From assembly GCA_020635905.1 (NCBI GenBank), contig JACJYV010000001.1:1178001-1242000 (forward strand): a stretch of 64,000 nt of DNA. The letters are read 5' to 3'. Below the pieces are notes generated by a model. The model saw nothing but the letters and a program-made list of their open reading frames with translations, did not search any database and was not told the origin of the DNA. This stretch comes from Bacteroidia bacterium. GTDB taxonomy: Bacteria; Bacteroidota; Bacteroidia; J057; JADKCL01. The first letter of the stretch is position 1. Every line of letters begins with the position of its first letter. Positions 17,329 through 26,421 of this stretch are shown one piece after another. Both the position numbers and the translations under genes were made by a program.

Positions 17329-18978
17329 CTATTGTCTGATCAGCCGATGAGCGGTCGTTTTTGTGGTCAGAATATAAATTCCAATCCCGAGGCGGGACAT
17401 ATCCAATCTTGCTTTCTGACTGGAAATAATAGTTTTCCCCACCAGGGAGGTTACATTTTGTCCCAAAGTATTGAAAATGAGCATTTGTTCCAATTCCCCT
17501 GCTTCTCCCTCCACCATGATCTGATGCTCAAACGGATTGGGGTAAACGGAAATGCCTGCTTGCATCGCCTCCACTTCCCTGGCAGTGGTAAACAGGTCAC
17601 AGGTGAAGGTGGATCCCGTTTCGATATAACCCTGAGGCACAAGGGTTTGTCCGCTGAATCCGGGATAATTCAGGGGGTAACGGTAGCACCTGAAAACCGA
17701 GTTCTGGGTTACGGCGTTGCCCTGGGTGGTGATGCCCGACTGACTCACGGGATTTATGTATTCCCACACGATGCTGTCTGAGGGGTCAGTTTCAAAGAAT
17801 TTTCCTGAGGGTCCCTCGCAAATCAGGGTGTTTCCGTTGGGTAATCTCTGGGCACCTGAAATGTTGGAAGCATAAAAATCAGCCGGATTGGCGGCCTGGT
17901 AAGTCCACTGAAAGCTTGCGGGCAAATAGGATGATCCGCTGTATGAATAATTGCCGGCGGCATCCACGGGAGGATCAATGACATTGACCTCAGAATAATT
18001 GGGTGCGGCCCCGGCCTGGTTGTTGAAAACCATGATCTTTCCCCCGTCCGTCAGGGAATCGGCAATCCAATGGGCATCATGCTGCTTGAAAAGCTTTTCA
18101 TCGCCACTGCTTCCCTGGTCATAAACCTGAGGATTGCCCCAGCGGTAAAGTAAATCTCCGCCTTTGTTGTAGGTGCCGCCGCTGTGGGTGGCAGCCTGAG
18201 CGGTGGTGGTGGAATGATCTATGATCCAGATTTCGCTGAGATTGTGCACGCTGACCATGATCTGATCAAATTCGGCATGGTAATCCACGGAATTGATGTG
18301 CAACCAGTCCTCGTTACCGGGATTACCCGAGACAAAATTCACGTCCACCAGGCCGGGAGAGGTGGATACAGTACCAAAATTGTCTTTGGTATTGTCTGTA
18401 TCCTGGACGAGGTGGTCCCAAACCTTCCATTCCCAAACAACGGTACCTCCTCCGTTGACCAGATCGGGCTGAATTTCAACAATTTTCTCGGACCAAAGGG
18501 TGGTGCCTGAGGTGCTTCGGCCCGCCTGGGTGGCCTCTGCGGCAGTTTTGGCGTCCCACACCACGGCCAGAATGTTGCCATTGGGCAGGTATTCTATGTC
18601 GTGGTGCTGGCACTCTGAGGCGGAGGAAATGGTGTAACTCCAGATCACATTGCCATTCCAGTCGAGCATTTCCATGCCTCCCCCCGATCCACCCGCGTTG
18701 AAGGTGGAATTACCTGTATTCCGGGTCCTCAGCAGGGTTCCGTTTTCCAGCATATAAACGGATAAGGCGGGTCTGAAAGTGGAATTCCAATTGTGTACTT
18801 TTTCGCCGCAATTGTCTATCAGGTAGGTGGTGGTGCTCATCATGGGAGCAAAAAGGGTGTACCCGTTGTATGCATCAGGGGTGTTGGAAAATAAGCCCAC
18901 AGTTTGCTGGGCAATTAAAATGTTGCCACCCAGGCACAGGACCAGCAACAACCCAAATTTTATCTTTCTCATAATCAT
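17329..18978 (-). CDS. T9SS-secreted arylsulfotransferase-like (ASST) protein
   Basis: 549 residues; a second Met two residues in (18972) is an equally good start. A signal peptide (MRKIKFGLLLVLCLGGNILIAQQ) leads into an ASST-type beta-propeller. Its blades have the form NGYTLFAPMMSTTTYLID, VYMLENGTLLRT, MEMLDWNGNVIWSY, CQHHDIEYLPNGNILAVVWD and AQRLPNGNTLICEG. The HHDIEYLPNG segment contains the histidine region used by aryl-sulfate sulfotransferases. The last 75 residues (AGISVYPNPFEHQIMVEG ... GIYILTTKTTAHRLIRQ) are a type-A T9SS sorting domain, so it is exported to the surface or medium. Enzyme activity is inference. Confidence 0.9.
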   Translation of the reverse strand: MIMRKIKFGLLLVLCLGGNILIAQQTVGLFSNTPDAYNGYTLFAPMMSTTTYLIDNCGEKVHNWNSTFRPALSVYMLENGTLLRTRNTGNSTFNAGGSGGGMEMLDWNGNVIWSYTISSASECQHHDIEYLPNGNILAVVWDAKTAAEATQAGRSTSGTTLWSEKIVEIQPDLVNGGGTVVWEWKVWDHLVQDTDNTKDNFGTVSTSPGLVDVNFVSGNPGNEDWLHINSVDYHAEFDQIMVSVHNLSEIWIIDHSTTTAQAATHSGGTYNKGGDLLYRWGNPQVYDQGSSGDEKLFKQHDAHWIADSLTDGGKIMVFNNQAGAAPNYSEVNVIDPPVDAAGNYSYSGSSYLPASFQWTYQAANPADFYASNISGAQRLPNGNTLICEGPSGKFFETDPSDSIVWEYINPVSQSGITTQGNAVTQNSVFRCYRYPLNYPGFSGQTLVPQGYIETGSTFTCDLFTTAREVEAMQAGISVYPNPFEHQIMVEGEAGELEQMLIFNTLGQNVTSLVGKTIISSQKARLDMSRLGIGIYILTTKTTAHRLIRQ

Positions 18979-19303
18979 GCGGTTGGTTTTAGTTAGGACG
19001 GTTCAATTTCAAAATGGTTTAATCAAGGGGGATTTTTTATTGAGCATTGGGTGTGGAGGGCTAAGCCCACCCCAACTTAAATCCAAGGAAGGTTGTGAAC
19101 CTAAGGCATTTCCTGCCCGGGGCTGAACTTTCCCAAACTGTTCATTGTTCATCGCACCTGATAGCCCATCCCCTGCACTTTCTCGACGAGCCCTGCCACC
19201 TGTTCATTTGCCCCACCCCGCGCGGCACTGCCCCCGTACCTTTATCCTGAAGTCATTCCCCACCATTTCGGCCCGGGAAAAATTCAACAGATAATTAAAA
19301 ACC
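18979..19303. other. Divergent intergenic region
   Basis: 325 bases between the divergent ASST and VIT/vWA genes, with no gene. A TACCTTTA element at 19237-19244 is one base off the TAnnTTTG consensus and could drive the VIT gene, with TTTG at 19209-19212 as a loosely spaced -33. AGGGGGATTTT near 19026 recurs in other gaps of the window. Confidence 0.35.
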
Positions 19304-21565
19304 ATGAAACAATTCGCACACACCTTCTTCACCTTGCTCCTGTTCGCTTTTGCATTCGGACAAAGCGCTTACGCACAGGGTCAGGCCGAATCAGCTGATA
19401 AGACCCTTTCGCCTTATTTTGAAGTCAAAAGCGACGATCCGCGGGTGGATGCCCTGCCCCTCAAATCCACTTCAGCTGAGGTAAACATCGCCGGCGTGAT
19501 TGCAGACGTGACTGTAACCCAGGTTTACAAAAACGAAGGCAAGAGTGCCCTGGAAGCCATTTATGTATTTCCCGCTTCCACCAAAGCTGCGGTTTACGGC
19601 ATGAAAATGCAGATTGGCGAGCGCACCATTATCGCCAATATCCGGGAGAAAAACCAGGCCCGGGCTGAATACGAGCAAGCCAAATCTGAGGGAAAACGGA
19701 CCTCCCTGCTCGAACAGAGTCGTCCCAACGTATTTCAGATGAATGTGGCCAATGTCATGCCCGGCGACCAGATCCAGGTTATCCTGCAGTACACGGAATT
19801 GCTGGTGCCCGAGGACGGTACTTACCAGTTTGTGTATCCCACGGTGGTGGGTCCGCGCTACAGCGAAACGCCCGTAGCCAATGCTTCTGCGGAGGAGAAT
19901 TTCATCGTCAATCCCTATAAGCATGCGGGCGAATTACCCGACTATGACTTCGACCTGAAGGTAAATCTGGAAGCAGGCATGCCCATTCAGTCGGTCAAAT
20001 CCAGTTCACACAAGCTAAAAATCAACCATCCTGGCCTCAATTCTGCCGAAATTGCCCTTGATCCTGCTGAGAAAAAAGGTGTTAACAAAGACTTTGTGCT
20101 GGATTACCGCCTGGCGGGAGGCAAAATCGAATCCGGGGTATTATTGTACGAGCACGGAGACGAAAACTTCTTCCTGATGATGGTGCAGCCCCCCAATCGG
20201 GTTACGCCTGAGCAAATTCCTCCCCGCGACTATGTTTTCATCGTGGACGTTTCGGGTTCCATGTTTGGCTTTCCGCTGGATGTTTCGAAAAAACTGATGC
20301 GTGACCTGATCACGGGCCTGCGTCCGATCGACAAATTCAACGTGATGCTCTTTTCGGGCGGCTACCGCACCCTTTCACCCACGTCTGTGCCTGCCACCCA
20401 GGAAAACCTGGAAAAAGCGGTTAATCTGATTGACAACCAGTACGGAGGGGGCGGGACGGAAATGCTGCCTGCGATGAAGGCGGCTCTGGCCCTGCCGCGG
20501 GTTCCCGGGCTTTCCCGCTCCATGGTGATCGTTACGGATGGCTATGTTTCCATTGAAAAAGAAGCCATTGACCTGGTGCGCAACAGCCTGAATCAAAGCA
20601 ATTTCTATGCATTTGGAATCGGCAGCAGCGTGAATCGCTACCTGATTGAAGGCGTGGCCCACGCCGGCATGAGTGAACCCCTGATCATTCTCGATGAAAC
20701 GGAGGCCCACGACCAGGCAGAAAAATTCAGGGAATACATTGCTTCTCCCGTGCTGACCCAGATCAAAACCCAATACAACGGATTCGAAACCTACGACGTG
20801 GAGCCCCTTACCGTACCCGATGTGCTGGCCGAACGCCCCATCATCATCCATGGCAAGTATAAAGGCACCGCAAAGGGCAGCATCACCCTGACTGGTTTTG
20901 CAGGAAATCAACCTTACGAAAAGACGGTCGACCTGAGCGAATTCCGTCCCAGTCGCAAAAACAACGCCCTTCGTTACCTCTGGGCCCGTGAAAAGATCAA
21001 AATGCTGGACGATTTTGGCAACCTGACCTATAATGCAGGCACGGAGGCCGAGATTACCGCGCTGGGCCTCAAATACAACCTGATGACGCGCTATACCTCT
21101 TTCGTGGCGGTGGATATTGACCCGGCCAACAAAGGCAAACAACCTGTCACCCAAAAAGTGGCCCTGCCTATGCCTGAAAATGTATCTGATTATGCGGTTG
21201 GAGCAGATCTGAGCATCGAGGAAGTGGTGGAAATGGGCAGCAAAACGGAAGTAAAAATGGCCCGGGTGGAGTGGAATTCCCTGCAAATCCTTCTGCCTGC
21301 AGCTTCTTTGAAGTTGTTGCAATCCCTGGAGGAGGGCGACCCATCAGATTTGATTCTGAATTGTCTGGGAGAAAATTTCAAAGGGAAATTTACCCTGAAA
21401 CTCACGATTTCCCGAAGTGGGAAAGTCCTGGGCATCAAAATCCTGGGCCTGAATGCCAATCCTGAAACTGAAAAATGCCTCACGGCACAGATCCGTAACT
21501 GGAAGTTTAAAGCCAGCGAAAAGAACCAAAGCCGGGAGATTCAAATCCCCATAGAACTGAAGTAG
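19304..21565 (+). CDS. VIT + von Willebrand A domain protein with TonB/AgmX-like C-terminus
   Basis: A 753-residue secreted protein. A signal peptide ends at about residue 25 (AYAQGQ). The VIT domain (about 45-175) contains SAEVNIAGVIADVTVTQVYKN, AVYGMKMQIGERTI and NVMPGDQIQVILQYTE. The vWA domain (about 305-475) has an intact MIDAS start DVSGSMFG, and TEMLPAMKAAL and IVTDGYVS follow. The last about 75 residues (FTLKLTISRSGKVLGIKILG, CLTAQIRNWKF) resemble the AgmX/PglI or TonB C-terminal fold that binds periplasmic partners. Adhesion or envelope-sensing role is likely; the precise function is unknown. Confidence 0.9.
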   Translation: MKQFAHTFFTLLLFAFAFGQSAYAQGQAESADKTLSPYFEVKSDDPRVDALPLKSTSAEVNIAGVIADVTVTQVYKNEGKSALEAIYVFPASTKAAVYGMKMQIGERTIIANIREKNQARAEYEQAKSEGKRTSLLEQSRPNVFQMNVANVMPGDQIQVILQYTELLVPEDGTYQFVYPTVVGPRYSETPVANASAEENFIVNPYKHAGELPDYDFDLKVNLEAGMPIQSVKSSSHKLKINHPGLNSAEIALDPAEKKGVNKDFVLDYRLAGGKIESGVLLYEHGDENFFLMMVQPPNRVTPEQIPPRDYVFIVDVSGSMFGFPLDVSKKLMRDLITGLRPIDKFNVMLFSGGYRTLSPTSVPATQENLEKAVNLIDNQYGGGGTEMLPAMKAALALPRVPGLSRSMVIVTDGYVSIEKEAIDLVRNSLNQSNFYAFGIGSSVNRYLIEGVAHAGMSEPLIILDETEAHDQAEKFREYIASPVLTQIKTQYNGFETYDVEPLTVPDVLAERPIIIHGKYKGTAKGSITLTGFAGNQPYEKTVDLSEFRPSRKNNALRYLWAREKIKMLDDFGNLTYNAGTEAEITALGLKYNLMTRYTSFVAVDIDPANKGKQPVTQKVALPMPENVSDYAVGADLSIEEVVEMGSKTEVKMARVEWNSLQILLPAASLKLLQSLEEGDPSDLILNCLGENFKGKFTLKLTISRSGKVLGIKILGLNANPETEKCLTAQIRNWKFKASEKNQSREIQIPIELK

Positions 21566-21661
21566 TTGACCTGGAAAAGGGCGGGCGAAGGGCTGAACAA
21601 CCTTCCCCGCCTGCTTCCAAAACCCAGATTTCCATTCATACATTCTTTCAAACCCCATCTC

Positions 21662-22879
21662 ATGCACAATTCACTCCCCCAACTCGTCATCGTACTCGCC
21701 CTTACCTGCCTGGGCACCTTTGCACTCTTGAGTGGAGGCCCTGATCATCAATGGATTTCAGAAAGTTCGCAGGCTCCCGGAATAGAAAATTCCCTGGATC
21801 AGGTTTTAAATCAGAAAGAAACGGTCCTGGGAAATCCAGCCAAACTGGAAACGAATCAAAGGGAATCCATCACCTTTATTTTGGGTGAAGACGGGGAAAC
21901 GGAAAATTTCTATTACACCCGGGCCATGGAATATTTTCGCCACGACCGCGATGCCCGCACGGAATATCTCGAAACGGATTGCCGCTCTTTGCAAGCAGTT
22001 CGGGACCATCTGGAAGCGCATCCCCCGCATGGTGGTGGTGCCTGGGGCCGCATCAATCTGGTGGTGCACAGCAATGCCTGGAGCAATCTGGGGGTGCCCG
22101 TGCTGCCCGGGGGCAAAAGGGCCAATACCACAGCGCTGCTGGCGGCCATGGATGCGGGTCAGTTCTCTCCGCTGCCCGATTACCTGTTGGATGAAAATTC
22201 AGAAATTTTCATTCACGGCTGTGGTTTGGGAAACGATGAAGGTTTTCTGGAAGCCATCAGTCTGGCTTTTGGTGGCGAAAAGGATGGAAGTCGACCCAAA
22301 GTGCGCTCTCCCAAATACTTCGTAACCTATGCTGCGCAAACCAGTTTCGGGAATCCGTCCCAGACCGAAAAGTACTATTCAAAACCCTTTTATGCATTTT
22401 ACAAGACGGGGTTTCATCCGGGAAACCCGGTTTTGGCCCGTGAATTTCAGGAAAAATACCCCCGGGAACCCATTCAGTGGCACAGTGCCCTGAGCCGCAC
22501 GGCGCCCCGTTTTCTGGGCGACAGCTACACCCATACTTTTCGCATTCCCGTGGTTTTTATTGCCACCTACCCCAATAAGGAAGAGCGCCCCGCCCTGAAA
22601 AGCGAGGAGGAAAAGATGGCCTGGATCGCGGCTCAACCTGAATTGCAGGAAAAAATTGAGGAGGTCGGGATCGATCCTGCCTTTTTTCAGTGGACGGTGC
22701 AGCGGATTCCTTACGAAACGGAAGAAGGCCACAAAGTGGCGGCAGTCAAGGCCATCGGCCTGTGTGAGGTCGCCTGCGTGCTGCAAGCCATCACGGAAGA
22801 AGATCCTGCGGCTCCCGGTCAATTGCGGGCTCTCCAGCCCCGCCCCGACGACCAAAAGTATTTTGGTTGGTCGAACTGA
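21662..22879 (+). CDS. Putative caspase-fold (clan CD-like) exported protein
   Basis: 405 residues from ATG 21662 (MHNSLPQLVIVLALTCLGTFALLSG, a signal or anchor segment). The open frame extends 96 bases upstream, but with no good start. I do not recognise a named family. The core reads as alternating strands: ITFILG near residue 70, RINLVVHSNAW near 128 and SEIFIHGCGLGNDEGF near 180. A His after one strand and a Cys after the next are the layout of DUF4347 and other clan CD peptidases. The C-terminal half (RIPVVFIATYPN, WIAAQPELQEKIEEVG) is unfamiliar. It follows the VIT/vWA gene by 96 bases and may be its operon partner. Confidence 0.55.
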   Translation: MHNSLPQLVIVLALTCLGTFALLSGGPDHQWISESSQAPGIENSLDQVLNQKETVLGNPAKLETNQRESITFILGEDGETENFYYTRAMEYFRHDRDARTEYLETDCRSLQAVRDHLEAHPPHGGGAWGRINLVVHSNAWSNLGVPVLPGGKRANTTALLAAMDAGQFSPLPDYLLDENSEIFIHGCGLGNDEGFLEAISLAFGGEKDGSRPKVRSPKYFVTYAAQTSFGNPSQTEKYYSKPFYAFYKTGFHPGNPVLAREFQEKYPREPIQWHSALSRTAPRFLGDSYTHTFRIPVVFIATYPNKEERPALKSEEEKMAWIAAQPELQEKIEEVGIDPAFFQWTVQRIPYETEEGHKVAAVKAIGLCEVACVLQAITEEDPAAPGQLRALQPRPDDQKYFGWSN

Positions 22880-22915
22880 GGGTGAAACTATAGAAAGCAG
22901 TAGGAGGAGTTATCA

Positions 22916-22948
22916 AAAATCCCCGCCTGGAATGCAGGCGGGGATTTT
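22916..22948. terminator. Bidirectional intrinsic terminator
   Basis: Perfect stem CCCCGCCTG/CAGGCGGGG with a five-base loop, flanked by AAAAT and ATTTT that extend the stem and give U-runs in both directions. It separates two convergent genes. Confidence 0.9.
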
Positions 22949-22968
22949 GGGTGGAAAAAAGGGAGCTT

Positions 22969-23931
22969 TTAGCGTATTACCACCTTGCGAACTGAACGTC
23001 CTTCGCTGGTTGACATTTCCAGGAAATACAGCCCGGGAGCAATTCCATTCAGGCTCAGGTCCGTTCTGAAATTGCCATGGGTGGCAGGAAATTCGCGGTT
23101 TACTACTGATTTTCCCGAAAGGTCCACCATATTCACCTGTAAATCAGCCGTTTTGCGCAGACTTCCACTCACAGACAGACGGTCGTGGGCCGGGTTGGGA
23201 AAGGCTTCCCAGTCGGCAAAAACAGCTTCAGGGTCATTGCCCGTAATCACGATGGTTTCACAAACTGTGGTGTCAGTGCAGTTATTGCTCAGGGTCATGC
23301 ACGCAGTATAGGTTCCGGGACTGGCGTAAGTATGGGTAGGGCTTTCGGCAGATGAGGTGTTTCCATCCCCAAAATCCCAATTGAAGCTGTAGGCAGGAGC
23401 GGTTCCGTGGACGGTGGTATTGGTGAAATTCACGGTATTTCCAGCCCCGGTGGTGTAGGTAAATCCGGGCAGGGACTGGGTGTAAATGGTCAGGTTAAAA
23501 TGCTGTGGGTCAGTGGAACACTGCACCCCGAAGGCCGTCTGTCCACAGCCTTCAATGTCGAAATCAACCACCCCGCCGAAGGCCTGGGTAGGAGTTCCGT
23601 GAATTTTCATGCAGGCGAGGATATGGTCAGGCCCCAGGGTGGTATTGGTGGGGGTCCATTTGCAATTGCTCACGTTACAGGAATAGGTCAGCCCGGGAGG
23701 CAGATTTTCCTGAAGAATCTCAAATGAAATGAAAGTCACGTTGATTACCACGGTGGTATCCTTGGGGAAGGCGAAGTAAACGTACTCCTCGTAGGGAACG
23801 CCCACACAGCCTTTTTTCCAGGTCTTGGGGTAATTGGAAGTAAATGTCTGATTGGTGTCGGGGTTACAGACCTGGGCCCGGGCGCCGATCGCAAGCATCC
23901 CAAGCAAAAAAGCAAACAGTAATTTTTTCAT
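22969..23931 (-). CDS. PKD-domain T9SS-secreted protein (paralogue 1)
   Basis: 320 residues with a signal peptide (LFAFLLGMLAIGARAQ). The N-terminal domain (about 20-160) is Cys-rich and shared with the next gene: NYPKTWKKGCVGVPYEEYVYFAFP, LPPGLTYSCNVSNCKWTPTN. A PKD domain follows at about 165-230 (YSFNWDFGDGNTSSAESPTHTYASPGTYTACMTLSN). A type-A T9SS sorting domain ends the protein (WEAFPNPAHDRLSVSG ... GLYFLEMSTSEGRSVRKVVIR). Likely a surface or secreted adhesive protein. A TAAATTTG -7 element and an inverted repeat precede it. Confidence 0.9.
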   Translation of the reverse strand: MKKLLFAFLLGMLAIGARAQVCNPDTNQTFTSNYPKTWKKGCVGVPYEEYVYFAFPKDTTVVINVTFISFEILQENLPPGLTYSCNVSNCKWTPTNTTLGPDHILACMKIHGTPTQAFGGVVDFDIEGCGQTAFGVQCSTDPQHFNLTIYTQSLPGFTYTTGAGNTVNFTNTTVHGTAPAYSFNWDFGDGNTSSAESPTHTYASPGTYTACMTLSNNCTDTTVCETIVITGNDPEAVFADWEAFPNPAHDRLSVSGSLRKTADLQVNMVDLSGKSVVNREFPATHGNFRTDLSLNGIAPGLYFLEMSTSEGRSVRKVVIR

Positions 23932-23941
23932 AACCTTTTTA

Positions 23942-23968
23942 TTGTATCCGATTGTGGATACAAATTTA
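23942..23968 (-). promoter_or_regulatory. Promoter -7 element and inverted repeat before PKD paralogue 1
   Basis: On the minus strand TAAATTTG (23968-23961) matches TAnnTTTG. Just downstream, in the expected 5' leader, lies a perfect 8-bp inverted repeat TTGTATCC-GATTGT-GGATACAA (23942-23963), an operator or leader-hairpin candidate. The second paralogue also has GTGGATAC beside its start (24972-24979). Confidence 0.5.
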
Positions 23969-23997
23969 AAGGAAAAAAATTCAGATGGAATAAAGGA

Positions 23998-24969
23998 TTA
24001 AGGGTGGATGATTTTCCTTACCCCAAATGCTCCTTCATGACAAAAATGCAGAAAATACAATCCTGAAGGTATTCCCCTCAGATCAATAATATGTTGAAAA
24101 TCTCCTGACAACCCCTGAAAGAATCCCCTTTTGACCATATTACCCTGCAATCCAAGCAGATACCAATCCACGGTTCCCGCACGGTTCAGATCACCGTTCA
24201 GGTGGATTTCTTCGTTCGCAGGATTGGGAAAAACCTGCCAGCTGGAGAGCCATTTTTCTGCCTCCACCCCCACTCCGTCTGTGATTACGGTTTGGCAAAT
24301 GGTGGAATCTCCGCAGGAATTGGAAAGGGTCAGGCAGGCATTATAAATGCCGGGATTGGCGTAAGTGTGGGTGGGTGAAGCAGCAGAAGAAGTATTTCCG
24401 TCTCCAAACTGCCAGTTGAAACTGTAGGAAGGGGAGGTTCCATGAACTGTGGTATTGGTGAAGGAAGCGGTGGTGCCGCTGACCGACCAGGTAAAGCCCG
24501 GACTTGAGGGGGTGAATATTTTGAAATTATAATTGGCCTGTTCAGTTTTGTATTGTGTTATCCCGAAAGCTTTGCCCGCACCCTCAATGTCAAAAGTCAC
24601 CACACCGTTGAAAGTGGCCTGAGGAATGCCGCTGATGGTAAAACAGGCCAGCATGTGATCGGCGGTGGTATAGGTATTAGTAGGAGTCCATTTGCAGGAA
24701 GAAACATTGCAGGCATAAGACAACCCCGCGGGGAGATTGTCGCCAATGATCTCAAAGGAAAGAAATTCCACATTCACGCCCAGCACATTTGAGTCAAGGG
24801 GAAAGGCAAAATAAATGGTTTCCTCGTAGGGAACGCCCACGCATCCACTATGCCAGGTCTGGGGATAATTGGTGGAATGATTCATGGAAGAATCTACATT
24901 GCAGGGGCTTTGGGCCCTCAAACTCACGGCCATCAAAAGCAGGGACAGGCAGGTCGCAATTTTTCTCAT
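23998..24969 (-). CDS. PKD-domain T9SS-secreted protein (paralogue 2)
   Basis: 323 residues from the ATG at 24969 (MRKIATCLSLLLMAVSLRAQ, a clean signal peptide); the frame is open further upstream but no better start exists. It has the same order as paralogue 1: Cys-containing N-terminal domain (NYPQTWHSGCVGVPYEETIY, LPAGLSYACNVSSCKWTPTN), PKD domain (YSFNWQFGDGNTSSAASPTH) and T9SS sorting domain (WQVFPNPANEEIHLNGDL ... GLYFLHFCHEGAFGVRKIIHP). Tandem duplication is evident; the two genes are 66 bases apart on the same strand. Confidence 0.9.
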   Translation of the reverse strand: MRKIATCLSLLLMAVSLRAQSPCNVDSSMNHSTNYPQTWHSGCVGVPYEETIYFAFPLDSNVLGVNVEFLSFEIIGDNLPAGLSYACNVSSCKWTPTNTYTTADHMLACFTISGIPQATFNGVVTFDIEGAGKAFGITQYKTEQANYNFKIFTPSSPGFTWSVSGTTASFTNTTVHGTSPSYSFNWQFGDGNTSSAASPTHTYANPGIYNACLTLSNSCGDSTICQTVITDGVGVEAEKWLSSWQVFPNPANEEIHLNGDLNRAGTVDWYLLGLQGNMVKRGFFQGLSGDFQHIIDLRGIPSGLYFLHFCHEGAFGVRKIIHP

Positions 24970-25066
24970 TTGTGGATACTTAGGAATGGTTTTAACCATC
25001 TGAAGGAGATTTTTGTTCTGAAAGCGATGAATTTGGAGGAATCGCTTTTTTCCCATGCTGATTTGC

Positions 25067-26188
25067 TTAATCTTCAGGCAAAGGTTGCAGATAGTACACT
25101 CCTTCGCGCCCACTGCCCCGAAAACGGGTAAAATCTCCCATCATCTCTTCTTCCTCCTGGCTCCAGGTTTCATACCCGTTCCGCTCTGTTTCACAATCCC
25201 ACATTTCAAGACTGCTGTGGTTACAAATGCCAAACATTTCCCGGGATTCCTCATTTTGATATTCCAGATTGGGGTTATTGTCCACAATGGAACATGCTTC
25301 AAGGGATAAACGGCTGTTTCCCTGCAAATAAATCAGGGGAGACCAGGTCAGGTTATCGTGTATTTTACAGTTGCTCAGGGTACAGGAGGGAGAATTCTGC
25401 AATAAAATTGCGTGATCTGAACAGTCATAAATTTCTGAATTGAGGCAAAATAAATTGGTGGTCTGTTCTGCGACAAGGCCTACCACTCCCGAGCCATACA
25501 TGGCGCAGTTTTCGATCCTGATCTTTTTGCATTGGTCAAATTCAAAAACGAATCCACTGCCCTCACAATCCCATTCAGCCCCTTCAATGTGGCCAGCCTT
25601 TAGATTTCGAAAGGATATGTTTTCGGATTTGGAAACAGAGATCACAGGTTGATTTCTCACCTCGTAGGTCACTTCTGTGTTATTTTCATAACCAATGATG
25701 GCCAGGTTGCTGTCTCTCGAAATCAGGATTCCAGGCCTCAGAAACTCGTCGGGGGCATCTTCAATCAGGAAATCCTTTTTCCTGAGCAAAAGGCAGCGAT
25801 TGCTGCCCAGGTTCATTTGCAGCTCCTCCAGGGTATTTATCTGGATGATGGGAATTTCCTGCCGGGCATGGAGTTTTGTGGTGAACCCAGTCAATCTGGC
25901 TTTCCACTCAATTATTGCATTTTTTACCATGACCCTTGGATCGCCTGCCACCGTGCTTTCCAGCAGGCGTTCATGGTAACTGATCTCATCCATGATGGAG
26001 GAAACTGAATAGAAGGCAATTTTTTCAGGAGTATGAATTTCCGGAACCATCAGAACAGGGGATTCCATTTCCTCCTGCACTACGGACTGATTCTGCTCTG
26101 AGGCTTCTTCAGCATCCTTTTGTGACTCTCCAGTCTGGCAAGACAGGAGAATGAAAAGAAAAGGTATCCAGGCAAGCAGGTTCTTCAT
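25067..26188 (-). CDS. Right-handed beta-helix lipoprotein
   Basis: 373 residues. A lipoprotein signal (LLAWIPFLFILLSCQTG) gives a lipidated Cys at residue 17. A charged linker follows, then from about residue 130 a parallel beta-helix of NosD/pectate-lyase type. Its repeated rungs include NLAIIGYENNTEVTYEV, ENISFRNLKAGHIEGAEW, KKIRIENCAMYGSGVVGLV, TNLFCLNSEIYDCSDHAILL and CTLSNCKIHDNLTWSPLIYL. Such proteins bind or cleave polysaccharides; no catalytic residues can be assigned. It sits upstream of the PKD pair on the same strand. Confidence 0.88.
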   Translation of the reverse strand: MKNLLAWIPFLFILLSCQTGESQKDAEEASEQNQSVVQEEMESPVLMVPEIHTPEKIAFYSVSSIMDEISYHERLLESTVAGDPRVMVKNAIIEWKARLTGFTTKLHARQEIPIIQINTLEELQMNLGSNRCLLLRKKDFLIEDAPDEFLRPGILISRDSNLAIIGYENNTEVTYEVRNQPVISVSKSENISFRNLKAGHIEGAEWDCEGSGFVFEFDQCKKIRIENCAMYGSGVVGLVAEQTTNLFCLNSEIYDCSDHAILLQNSPSCTLSNCKIHDNLTWSPLIYLQGNSRLSLEACSIVDNNPNLEYQNEESREMFGICNHSSLEMWDCETERNGYETWSQEEEEMMGDFTRFRGSGREGVYYLQPLPED

Positions 26189-26245
26189 GGAGGCAATATT
26201 GAGTTCTATTCAATTTAAAGAAATTCTGTGAGAGCGACCAAGGAA

Positions 26246-26360
26246 AGCTCTCAAAACAAAGATAATCCAGGCGGCCGCAGAGTAAGAAAGGGCAGTTTTA
26301 TCAGGTAAATGAGCATTTCTGAACCAGGTCTTACCCTGCGATTCGAAGATTTCAGAGGTT
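26246..26360 (+). repeat. Dispersed inverted-repeat element, copy C
   Basis: This 115-bp segment aligns along its length with copy A (59457-59574). Shared blocks include the left end CTCAAAA-CAA, AAG-GCAGTTT, TGAGCATTTC-GA-CCAGG and the right end GATTCGAAG-TTT-AGAGGT. It lies between the beta-helix gene and the terminator of the next gene. No ORF inside. Confidence 0.75.
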
Positions 26361-26400
26361 ACAAAAAAACATCCTCCGAGGCCTTTGCCCCGGAGGATGT
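26361..26400 (-). terminator. Intrinsic terminator of the 26-28 kb glycine-rich gene
   Basis: Perfect 10-bp stem ACATCCTCCG/CGGAGGATGT with a 12-base loop. On the minus strand it is followed by a run of seven T. Confidence 0.9.
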
Positions 26401-26421
26401 CATTCCAAACCTGCAAGCAGA

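Noticed and set aside
21566..21661. N-terminal extension of the caspase-like protein from a TTG at 21566
   Set aside because: The added residues are Pro/Arg-rich and unlike a signal peptide, while ATG 21662 opens a clean hydrophobic signal segment.
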